A DNA stretch of 31,451 bases from Bacteroidales bacterium (GTDB lineage Bacteria; Bacteroidota; Bacteroidia; Bacteroidales; VadinHA17), in contig PMNJ01000302.1 in assembly GCA_003162595.1 (NCBI GenBank), positions 737-32,187 of the forward strand. The letters run 5' to 3'. Below, one piece after another: positions 8,857 to 16,250 of the stretch. The notes beneath the pieces are model-generated. The model made no database searches and had not been told where the DNA came from. It saw only the letters and a program-made list of their open reading frames with translations. Each line of letters opens with the position of its first letter. The first letter of the stretch is position 1. The position numbers were made by a program, and so were the translations under genes.

Positions 8857-9745
8857 ATCAAAACTATATAAAAGTATAAGTGACGATTTAAACAGTAAGC
8901 TTCATCTTCTTGAAGATAAACCTGAAGAGACAGTTGATACAACTTTGAAAGCCTTATGGTTAACAGCTGCAGGTTTGCCTGTTTCTGCTCATAGATCTAA
9001 AAATCTTTCAATTCCTGATCTTTCAGATAAGCAGGTAGAAACACTGTACAAATTAATTAACCTCAGGCTTAACAATACTCCACTGGCACATATAACTAAA
9101 CGGCAAAACTTCATGGGAATTGAATTACTTTCCGATAAGAGAGCATTGATCCCTAGAAAAGAAACTGAAATTTTGGGTAAAAAAGCTCTAGAGATATCGA
9201 AAAAGATTTCTTCAGAGAAAGGTAATATTAAAGTTATTGACGTTTGCTGCGGATGCGGAAATCTTGGAGTTGCTATAGCCACCTATAATGCCGATTGCAC
9301 TGTCTATTCAACAGATCTGTCCCACGAGGCTGTGGAACTGACACGCGACAACATTAACTTTCTGAACCTCAATAAACGCATACATGCCAAACAAGGCGAT
9401 TTATTATCAGTTTTTGAAACTGATGAATTTTATGAAAAGACTGATCTGATTATCTGCAATCCTCCATATATTACAAGTTCCAAAGTTCAGAAAATGGATT
9501 CCGAAATTGCATCAAATGAACCGGTTTTAGCTTTTGATGGAGGGATGCTCGGAATAAAAATAATTCAAAAACTTGTTCATGAAGCACCCCGATTTCTAAA
9601 AGAGAATGGCTGGTTAGTTTTTGAAGTCGGTTCAGGTCAGGGGCAATTTATAGTTCAATTATGTGAAAGATCGGGAGCATTTAGCGAAATTGAAACAGAT
9701 CCTGACGATTCTGGTATCATCAGGGTTATATCCGCCCGGAAATAA
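8849..9745 (+). CDS. PrmC/HemK-like SAM-dependent methyltransferase
   Basis: The product (298 residues) resembles PrmC, which methylates the side-chain amide of the release-factor GGQ glutamine. The start ATG at 8849 overlaps the ligase by 8 bp; a longer frame from 8780 would only run inside the ligase gene. An N-terminal helical part leads to PLAHITKRQNFMGIEL and IPRKETE near residue 100. The SAM-binding motif I DVCCGCGNLG is near 130 and NPPY near 204, followed by SNEPVLAFDGGMLG, which matches PrmC (EP-x-LAxDGG-x-x-G). It is not beside prfA, where PrmC usually lies. As the last gene of an amide-forming operon it may N-methylate a small-molecule amide or amine; this is inference from the NPPY chemistry. 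It could also be a second, ordinary PrmC. Confidence 0.85.
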   Translation: MNKSKLYKSISDDLNSKLHLLEDKPEETVDTTLKALWLTAAGLPVSAHRSKNLSIPDLSDKQVETLYKLINLRLNNTPLAHITKRQNFMGIELLSDKRALIPRKETEILGKKALEISKKISSEKGNIKVIDVCCGCGNLGVAIATYNADCTVYSTDLSHEAVELTRDNINFLNLNKRIHAKQGDLLSVFETDEFYEKTDLIICNPPYITSSKVQKMDSEIASNEPVLAFDGGMLGIKIIQKLVHEAPRFLKENGWLVFEVGSGQGQFIVQLCERSGAFSEIETDPDDSGIIRVISARK

Positions 9746-9778
9746 TCATTCTGTCAGTGTGTTTAATAAAACAATTAG

Positions 9779-9793
9779 TGCCAGGGTTTGGCA
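9779..9793. terminator. Weak hairpin between the two converging operons
   Basis: TGCCAGGGTTTGGCA forms a five-pair stem (TGCCA/TGGCA) and sits in the 57-bp gap between the stops of the converging transcripts. It lacks a proper T run on either strand, so it is at best a weak terminator. The position is right; the structure is marginal. Confidence 0.3.
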
Positions 9794-9802
9794 TTCTATT
9801 CG

Positions 9803-10564
9803 CTATCGCCAACCTTTTATCACTCCATAGAATTTCGGAGTATTCTTTTTCAAGAAATACCCAACTGAAATACACATAGGAATGGTTAGAAGCGGACAAA
9901 TTATGAATATAAAAACCGATTTTGCTTCCCCATTCCCAACTAAAAAAAATAATCCTTTTTTAATAATAGTTATCAGAGGTTCATGTGAGACGAAAATAAA
10001 AAAAGAAAATGTAACGAATTTATAAATACTAGCTTTTGTCACGTCCACATTTTTAAACAAAAAATCATAAAGAAAATTGATTGCCAATATCCCCAATAAA
10101 ATACTGATTTTATGCAATATGCCTAAGGCCAATTGATACTGCTCACCTAAAAAGAATAATCGGGTCCTAATTATAACAAATACAATCCATAGAAACCCAA
10201 AAATAAATGTTAGCCTTGAAGTTTTAGGAATTAAAAGCATTTCATTCCTTTTGCTAATTAATGCTCCAAGAATAAAAAACAGCAAAGACTGACTTCTGAA
10301 TATGATAAAATCAAATTCGTAGAACCACACAAATAAGCAGAATGGTATTAACCATAACTTTATATGTTTTATTAGCAGGTATAAAAGTGGAGACAAAAGC
10401 GCAAATACTGTTAAATCCCTTTTATACCATAGTTGGTATGGAATCGGATTCAAGAATATAGTATTTAACAGATTTAGAATACTATAATCCCTTAATGGTA
10501 CTTTGGTAAAAAAAACCGGGTCAATGGGAATGATTGTAAAACTAGGTATACTATAATTCCGAAT
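9803..10564 (-). pseudogene. Acyltransferase-3 family membrane protein, N-terminus missing
   Basis: The frame is open from 10564 to the TAG at 9803 and encodes the later part of an acyltransferase-3 membrane protein, a family that O-acetylates or O-acylates sugars. The recognisable part is LNPIPYQLWYKRDLTV followed by several hydrophobic helices, one containing SHEPLI. The N-terminal helices, which should carry the catalytic His of the family (in an RxxGIAILLVVLxH-like segment), are absent. The only in-frame start near the front is a TTG at 10453, which would give 216 residues against the usual 330-380. Just upstream the frame runs directly into the remains of a different gene (10551-10808), so a deletion junction lies at about 10551-10564. 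It is probably non-functional. Confidence 0.72.
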
Positions 10565-10808
10565 TTATATTACAGGAGTCCTTATTGGCCTGAATATTAC
10601 TAACAGGGAAACAATGCTTAAATATGACCACCTGGTATTTCTTTGTTAGCATTTCCAGTGTCGATTCTTCCATAAAGTCATTATTCCCGCCATTTTTTAA
10701 CCAAATTTTATAATAATAATAAGGATAATTATGCCAGCCATAAGGAGAGCTTTTTGGAAAAGTCAATTCACAATGAAAATATTTTACCTGAAAATATATA
10801 ATGACCAA
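10551..10808 (-). pseudogene. Fragment of an unknown, possibly SGNH-hydrolase-like protein
   Basis: The translated sequence reads like a real but truncated protein: KYFHCELTFPKSSPYGW, NYPYYYYKIWLKNGG, VVIFKHCFPVSNIQ, then KDSCNINSE, after which it stops. There is no ATG, only a TTG at 10808, with a stop a few codons further up. The style of the KHCFPVSNI region recalls hypothetical proteins of EPS loci that may be SGNH hydrolases, but I cannot identify the family with confidence. The coding signal ends exactly where the truncated acyltransferase frame begins, so the two fragments were probably joined by a deletion. Confidence 0.45.
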
Positions 10809-10860
10809 ATATCCTGAAGATCACTTAAAAGAATTTATTATCAGTATATCGAAAGCCAGG

Positions 10861-12189
10861 CTATTCCTCGAGGAGGGAGATGTATGTCTGATGTTTCCCC
10901 CTCGGGGATAGTATCAGATTTTCGACTATCTTAATATTTATTTCAATTATACCTTTGGTTTGCCTGTTGATCTCATCTCTAATACCTTCCATTTCTGATG
11001 ATTTAAATTGTTCGCCAACAATTATCAGGAGATCAGCATTACCTTTCTCCTTTTGCAAAAGCTGATAGGTCATAATGTTTTTGAAAATCGGTTTATCCAG
11101 TTCACAAACCGTACTTGGTAAGAACTCATCATTAGCCCCCCGTAATCCTTTTATACTGCTTCTTTTTCCTTCAATTGAAAAATATTTATTCTCAGGAGTA
11201 CAAATGTCATCGGTCTTATATCTGATAAATGGCATTATATAGTTTAAGAATCCTGTTCCAACAATTGAATACTTGTATTTCTCCAACTTGATTTGTTCCG
11301 TATAACCATAATAAGGATCAAATGAATATCTTGAAGGGATCATTTCCTGGGCAATAACACATCGTTCGCTATGACCGTAGAATGTAGTCGATTTTGCATT
11401 AAAAAACTTCTCAATAAAATCCCGTTGTTTAAAATCAATATTTTCGGAGGTGAGAAAAATGCCTTTTAGTTTGAAATCGAGGCTAATCTTGCATTCCTCC
11501 AGAAGTTTTGCAAAATACCAGATTGCTGAAAGGTAGCCGTTCAGATACTGGGGTTTATATTCATTGATTTTTCTTCCATAATGTTCAATTGTTAGCTTTG
11601 ATAATTTAATGGGGAAAAAAATAATCTCATTGTGCATAGGATTGAATTTCCAAAGTTTGTCCCCAAATTCGACCTGCCTGAAAGTTGTAGTTTTATCATC
11701 AAACAGATATCCATTTTTTTTTCTGTAGTAATAAATAAATGCATTTTCTTTATAGACCGAGTCATAATCGAGAAGAAATTTTAATGGCAATCCAGTACTA
11801 CCTCCAGTTGTAGCTGCATAATATCCATTTTTAATCTTCTTTGTTGAAATAAGTTTATCAAAATTGTTTCTGATGATTTCTCTGGTAAGAAAAGGAATAT
11901 TCTTTATTTGATCAAAATCCGAGAATTGTATAGGGTCAAAGGATATTTTTTTGAATAAATCGCGATAGTAAGGTACATTTTTAGATGAGTGTATTAAGAT
12001 ACTTTTCAACTGGCTTAATTGATATTCTTTTATACTTTCCGGACTTAATAATTCTCTGTTCTCAAGGAGGTTATAATAGTGAAGGAACTCTTTATTCTTA
12101 ATTAGTCTGTTGCGAATAAATGGAGATGCAATGTATTTCAGAGATTCCGGCATATTATCTCTTAACCTTTTCAGAAAATGCTTATTCAT
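10861..12189 (-). CDS. CapK/PaaK-like adenylate-forming enzyme
   Basis: This 442-residue protein belongs to the phenylacetate-CoA-ligase-like group that includes CapK and coenzyme F390 synthetase. These proteins are common in capsule loci, and their exact reaction there is not settled. The ATP-binding loop ATTGGSTGLPLKF is visible near residues 124-136, with FYGHSERCVIAQE and the C-terminal KTDDICTPENKYFSIEGKR following. There is no signal peptide, so it is cytoplasmic. Its ATG at 12189 overlaps the 3' end of the upstream glycosyltransferase by 8 bp, so the two are translationally coupled. CapK-like proteins often sit next to glycosyltransferases and may activate an acid for attachment to the polymer. 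It is unrelated in detail to the ANL ligase at 7279. Confidence 0.85.
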   Translation of the reverse strand: MNKHFLKRLRDNMPESLKYIASPFIRNRLIKNKEFLHYYNLLENRELLSPESIKEYQLSQLKSILIHSSKNVPYYRDLFKKISFDPIQFSDFDQIKNIPFLTREIIRNNFDKLISTKKIKNGYYAATTGGSTGLPLKFLLDYDSVYKENAFIYYYRKKNGYLFDDKTTTFRQVEFGDKLWKFNPMHNEIIFFPIKLSKLTIEHYGRKINEYKPQYLNGYLSAIWYFAKLLEECKISLDFKLKGIFLTSENIDFKQRDFIEKFFNAKSTTFYGHSERCVIAQEMIPSRYSFDPYYGYTEQIKLEKYKYSIVGTGFLNYIMPFIRYKTDDICTPENKYFSIEGKRSSIKGLRGANDEFLPSTVCELDKPIFKNIMTYQLLQKEKGNADLLIIVGEQFKSSEMEGIRDEINRQTKGIIEINIKIVENLILSPRGKHQTYISLLEE

Positions 12190-13276
12190 TTGATAACACC
12201 GATTTGTAAATTTCTTCTAATTCTTTTAGAACTGAATTTGGTAGATATTTTTGAACTTTCTGCTCCGAAACGACACCATATTCTTCAATTTTTTCTGGAT
12301 TCTCAAGAAAAAAATTTAAAGACTGCTTTATTTGCTCCAAATCTCCAGGATTTATTAACAATCCATTCTCTTTATTTCTGACAATCTCAGGTATACCTCC
12401 AACTTTAGTTGATATAATTGCTTTGCCATAAGACATTGATTCCAAGATAGAGATAGGTAAACCTTCATTGTAGGATGGTAGTATATACACATCAGAATTA
12501 TTCAGAATGCTACTCTTTTCATTGTTTGATATCCATCCTAGAAATTCTACAATATCCTCAATACGATGCTTGTAAATAAGATCTTTCATATGTTCAACCT
12601 CCCCATTTCCCGCAATTAATAATTTAATTCTACCTCTGTACAACTCTTTATTTCTGGCAATAACTTCTATCAAATCAAAAATACCTTTCGCCTTACATAT
12701 CAAGCCAAAAAATAAGAAAGTTATCACATCCTTTTTAAGGTCGGTTTTTATTTTTACAGGATAATCAATAATATTAGGTAAAATTAATAACCTCTTTGTT
12801 TTAAAGTTTTGCCCAAAATATTCAATCCATGATTGAGATAAGCAAATAACAACATCAGCATTACTCAATAAGTTCTTCATCAGTCGTTTTGAAAGAATAT
12901 TACTATTTTCAAAGAATACCTGAAACCCACCCCCATGAATATGATAAATGATTTTTTTTCTGAAAATGTACTTACCTATTACAAAAATAATAAACTTGCG
13001 ATAGAAACTCCCATAAGATGCTCCATGAATATGAATTACTCTTATTTTTCTGTTAGAGAAGAGGGTAGAGAAAAGCTTAATCAAACTAATAACAAAAATA
13101 TAACTTTTAAAAAATGAAGAACCATTTTTATGGCTTGCAATGAAATTAAAAACCTCATAATATCGACTATAGACATCGATAACAGCTCCCACACCACCAC
13201 GATGATTTTGGTAATCCGGACCTATTGTAAGTATTTTTGATGATAAGTCTGATGATAGTCTGATCATTTGCTTCAT
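12182..13276 (-). CDS. Glycosyltransferase family 4
   Basis: This 364-residue GT-B enzyme is a retaining glycosyltransferase of the GT4 family, expected to add one sugar to the lipid-linked repeat unit at the cytoplasmic face of the membrane. The N-terminal acceptor domain contains KILTIGPDYQNHRGGVGAVI. The C-terminal donor domain has LFFGLICKAKGIFDLIEV, LIAGNGEVEHMKDLI and the E-x7-E region LPSYNEGLPISILESMSYG near residues 271-289, then STKVGGIPEIVRNKENGLL. The ATG at 13276 is used; an ATG three codons later is equally possible. It is coupled by an 8-bp overlap to the CapK-like gene downstream. A 460-bp gap upstream suggests it has its own promoter or a remodelled boundary. Donor and acceptor are unknown. 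Confidence 0.92.
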   Translation of the reverse strand: MKQMIRLSSDLSSKILTIGPDYQNHRGGVGAVIDVYSRYYEVFNFIASHKNGSSFFKSYIFVISLIKLFSTLFSNRKIRVIHIHGASYGSFYRKFIIFVIGKYIFRKKIIYHIHGGGFQVFFENSNILSKRLMKNLLSNADVVICLSQSWIEYFGQNFKTKRLLILPNIIDYPVKIKTDLKKDVITFLFFGLICKAKGIFDLIEVIARNKELYRGRIKLLIAGNGEVEHMKDLIYKHRIEDIVEFLGWISNNEKSSILNNSDVYILPSYNEGLPISILESMSYGKAIISTKVGGIPEIVRNKENGLLINPGDLEQIKQSLNFFLENPEKIEEYGVVSEQKVQKYLPNSVLKELEEIYKSVLSNE

Positions 13277-13736
13277 TAAAAAAAAATTGTCTCTTAAAAG
13301 ATTCTCATCAACATAAAAGCTGATAAACTATCTTATAAGTAATAATTATTGGTTCATAACATAAATTTCCAATAATTTTTCATTTCTCTTATTTAAAGTA
13401 TAGTTTTAAGTAAAATGAGAATATGATTTTTTGCCAATCGCCTCGTTATCAAACTCACCTGAAAAAAGTTTATATACTGCATTATTCAGTCTATTTACAT
13501 CTCGTATTTAATAATTTATTTAGTTGATTCTTATTAATTCACATTTTTCAATTCTTCGCTAGTGTTTGATATTTACCGGAGCTAAAATGTGTGTCTGGTA
13601 AAACCAGCGAAAAATTAAACTAAATATTTCTTGTTGTTTTAATCTCATCCATTTCTTCATATTGTCATCCTAGCTTAAAAAAGTCACTTTTACCTCCCAT
13701 AGTGAATTTCCTATTACTTTGTGGAAGCCAACTGGT
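13277..13736 (-). other. 460-bp gap with a decayed reading frame and a hairpin repeat
   Basis: No intact gene is present. On the - strand, one frame from the glycosyltransferase stop at 13737 down to about 13548 reads like degraded coding sequence with two in-frame stops. It gives TMGGKSDFFKLG, stop, QYEEMDEIKTTRNI, stop, then LVLPDTHFSSGKYQTLAKN and a final stop. The last part is related to the end of the transposase-remnant frame at 25618. The rest (13277-13545) is AT-rich with nothing recognisable; no CAAAnnTA (reverse Bacteroidetes -7 box) was found. Confidence 0.4.
13550..13616. repeat. Nested inverted repeat sharing a core with 25627-25648
   Basis: Outer arms AATTCTTCGCTAGT (13550-13563) and ACCAGCGAAAAATT (13603-13616) pair at 12 of 14 positions. 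Inner arms TTTACCGGA (13572-13580) and TCTGGTAAA (13594-13602) also pair, so the whole can fold into one interrupted hairpin. The segment around 13560-13581 matches 25627-25648 at about 18 of 22 bases, including an identical ATATTTACCGGAG. This looks like a small mobile or IS-derived repeat; its identity is unknown. Confidence 0.5.
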
Positions 13737-14939
13737 TTACCTATCTTTATTTAGTAAGAAGATCAGGTTATAAAACTTGATTAACTTTTCCTTTTCATAA
13801 TCCCATGAGAGTTCGTTAAGTATTCTGTTATATGCGAAAGCACCCATTTTTGTTCTCAGTTCCGGATCATCGATCAATTGAATAATTTTATTGGAAAAGT
13901 CAATAGTATCACCACATTCGGCATAAAGTGATGCCTCCTGAGCCGAAAACCTACCCTCTTTTAAATCATACTGAACCACTGGCTTTCTAAGTGCCATATA
14001 TTCCATTATTTTATTCATTGTGGATAGATTATTCATTTCTGTGGGTTTATCCGGATTTACACAGATATCGGCTGTATTCAATATAGCAATAAGTAAATCA
14101 TCAGGGACCCTTCCATAAAAATCGATGTACTCATTAATTCCCATTTCAGTCGATAATTTTTTCATCTTCAGGAAACAGGTCCCATCTCCTACTATGGCAA
14201 ACTGAATATCCTGCCTGATTGAAATAATATGTTTCGCGCTTTCAAGTAGAAGATCAATTCCTTCCTGTTCTCCTATTACACCAACATAACCTATAAGGTA
14301 TTTTTTGCCTTTTAAGAATTGCTTATCGGGGGGAAGTAACTTTAATCGGTCCAATTTCGGCCCGCTTCTTATTACCTGGATTTTATCTTCAGCCATTTTC
14401 CCCCTCCTGATTGCGATTTCTCTATATGATTCATTTGTCGCAATACTGAAATTTGCGGTGGCAAAAGAGAGTCTTTCAAACAAAATCATCATTTTATATA
14501 AAAATCCCTTATTGTTAAACTTTGCAATATATAATTCAGGATTTATGTCATGATGATCAAATACATATTTAACTCCTAAAATCTTAAACCATAATGCCAC
14601 TAAAAAAATAAGATCGGGAGGGTTACAGCCATGTATTACCTGAAACCTCTTCTTAAAATAGATTTTCCAGCTTAAGAAAAATTCCCAGAATAAAGCTACT
14701 CCATATTCCAGAAGGTATCCTAAAGCATCACTTGCATCGAAGGGAAGAGAGTGCCTATAGATTTCTATACCGTTAATTATTTCATAGGAAGCCGTATAAC
14801 CTTTCATCTTAGGACAGATTATACTTACCATAGCCCCGGATTCCTTAAGGGTATTTGCTTCCTGCCAGACCCTCCTGTCAAAAGGGACAGGAAGATTTTC
14901 AACTATAATTAAAATATGCTTATGCTGAAATGAAGGCAT
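13737..14939 (-). CDS. Glycosyltransferase family 4, WbuB-like
   Basis: This 400-residue GT-B glycosyltransferase resembles the WbuB-like group. The ATG at 14939 (MPSFQHKHIL) is preferred to a TTG three codons upstream that would overlap the dehydrogenase stop. The N-terminal domain shows IIVENLPVPFDRRVWQEA, typical of this group, and VFDHHDINPELY. The donor domain shows YLIGYVGVIGEQEGIDLLL, FAIVGDGTCFLKMKKL and CVNPDKPTEMNNLSTMNKIM, which takes the place of the usual E-x7-E region, then EYMALRKPVVQYDLKEGR. It follows the AlgD-like gene by 2 bp and is certainly in the same operon, so a transferase for a mannuronate-type residue is an attractive but unproven role. Confidence 0.92.
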   Translation of the reverse strand: MPSFQHKHILIIVENLPVPFDRRVWQEANTLKESGAMVSIICPKMKGYTASYEIINGIEIYRHSLPFDASDALGYLLEYGVALFWEFFLSWKIYFKKRFQVIHGCNPPDLIFLVALWFKILGVKYVFDHHDINPELYIAKFNNKGFLYKMMILFERLSFATANFSIATNESYREIAIRRGKMAEDKIQVIRSGPKLDRLKLLPPDKQFLKGKKYLIGYVGVIGEQEGIDLLLESAKHIISIRQDIQFAIVGDGTCFLKMKKLSTEMGINEYIDFYGRVPDDLLIAILNTADICVNPDKPTEMNNLSTMNKIMEYMALRKPVVQYDLKEGRFSAQEASLYAECGDTIDFSNKIIQLIDDPELRTKMGAFAYNRILNELSWDYEKEKLIKFYNLIFLLNKDR

Positions 14940-14941
14940 TG

Positions 14942-16249
14942 TTACCAATTAATTCCTACGTAATTCCTGTTTGAAAGAATAGAATCATCTATCCGTACAA
15001 AATCAATAATGATTTTATTCTCAATATCACTTACAAGGTTAAAAAATTCTGGTTCTCTTGTATTAATTACAATTATATCACATTCATTAATTAATTCCGC
15101 GGGATCACTAACCATGAGATTAGATAAATGAGGGATTCTTGAATCAATGTACTCTTTGTTAGTTCCCGTTAACTTAGCCAGATTAATATTCTTGTCATAA
15201 ATTACAATATTACACCCTTTATCCAGTAATGTTTCAATAATACTGACAGTCGGGCTGTTTCTAAGATCATCTGTTCCAGCTTTGAAGCTTAAGCCGAGGA
15301 AACCAAGTTTTTTGTCCCAATACTTATATATTAGCTTGATAGCACGCTGAATCTGAAGATCATTTGTTTTACTGATTCCATCAATAACAGGAACATCAAT
15401 ATATAAATCATGAGCTAAAGTCTGCAGGCCTTTTAAGTCTTTTGGCAGACATGAGCCACCATAGGCAAATCCGGGTTTGAAATAATATGGTGAAATATTT
15501 AACTGTTTATCTTTGCAGAAAATATCCATTACCTCGTGAGAATCTATTCCGAGCTCAGAACAGATATTTCCAATTTCGTTGCTGAATGAGATCTTAAGTG
15601 CATGATAAGTATTATTAATATACTTCATGATTTCTGCAATCTTCAGATCAGTGATTATTATCTCCGCCGGTAATTGCCTGTATAGTTCGGCCACCTTTTC
15701 TGCAGCTTTCACATTATCTGAACCGATAAGAGTAAGAGGGGGATTATAATAGTCCTTTACAGCTGTTCCCTCTCTCAAAAACTCAGGATTATCAACAAGA
15801 GCAAAGTCTTCATTCCTTTTTTTCCCAGAGTTATATTCAACAATTTCAGCAAATTTATCGCACGTACCTGGCATAATGGTCGAACGTATGGCAATAATAT
15901 GGAAAGTGTTTTTATGTTTTAAAGCCTCACCTATGTTTTCCGCAACTTTAAAAATATATTGCAGATTCAAATGTCCCTTATCAGTACTGGGTGTACCGAC
16001 AGCAATTATAGAAATGTCAGAACCTTTAACTGCCAGCATATTATCAGAAGTTGCACTTATGCGCCCTGCCATTCTTTGTTCAGCTATTATTTTATCCACA
16101 TCCTTTTCTATGATGGTAGCTCTTCCTGAGTTAATCTGATCAACCTTTGCCTGGTTAGTATCCACACCTATAACGTGATGCCCGTTTTTTGCCAGGCAGC
16201 CCAGACTTACGCAGCCGACATATCCAAGACCAAAAATGCTAATCTTCAT
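14942..16249 (-). CDS. algD: GDP-mannose 6-dehydrogenase-like nucleotide-sugar dehydrogenase (AlgD type)
   Basis: The enzyme oxidises the C6 of a nucleotide sugar to a carboxylate in two NAD-dependent steps. The Rossmann motif FGLGYVGCVSLGCLAKNGH is at the N-terminus, followed by GVDTN. NPEFLREGTAVKDY lies mid-protein and the catalytic Cys is in GFAYGGSCLPKDLKG near residue 266, followed by GLSFKAGTDDLRNSP. The C-terminal ANKEYI/IPHLS-like part (TNKEYIDSRIPHLSNLM) is close to what I remember of Pseudomonas AlgD. I therefore favour GDP-mannose over UDP-glucose as substrate, giving GDP-mannuronate. At 435 residues it is full length. It lies 1 bp from the heparinase-like gene and 2 bp from a GT4 gene, forming one tight unit. 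The uronate it makes would offer a carboxyl group for the amide-forming enzymes on the left. Confidence 0.9.
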   Translation of the reverse strand: MKISIFGLGYVGCVSLGCLAKNGHHVIGVDTNQAKVDQINSGRATIIEKDVDKIIAEQRMAGRISATSDNMLAVKGSDISIIAVGTPSTDKGHLNLQYIFKVAENIGEALKHKNTFHIIAIRSTIMPGTCDKFAEIVEYNSGKKRNEDFALVDNPEFLREGTAVKDYYNPPLTLIGSDNVKAAEKVAELYRQLPAEIIITDLKIAEIMKYINNTYHALKISFSNEIGNICSELGIDSHEVMDIFCKDKQLNISPYYFKPGFAYGGSCLPKDLKGLQTLAHDLYIDVPVIDGISKTNDLQIQRAIKLIYKYWDKKLGFLGLSFKAGTDDLRNSPTVSIIETLLDKGCNIVIYDKNINLAKLTGTNKEYIDSRIPHLSNLMVSDPAELINECDIIVINTREPEFFNLVSDIENKIIIDFVRIDDSILSNRNYVGINW

Positions 16250-16250
16250 A

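Noticed and set aside
8601..8942. 113-codon - strand frame across the ligase-methyltransferase overlap
   Set aside because: Shadow of two overlapping real genes; cysteine- and leucine-rich without recognisable features.
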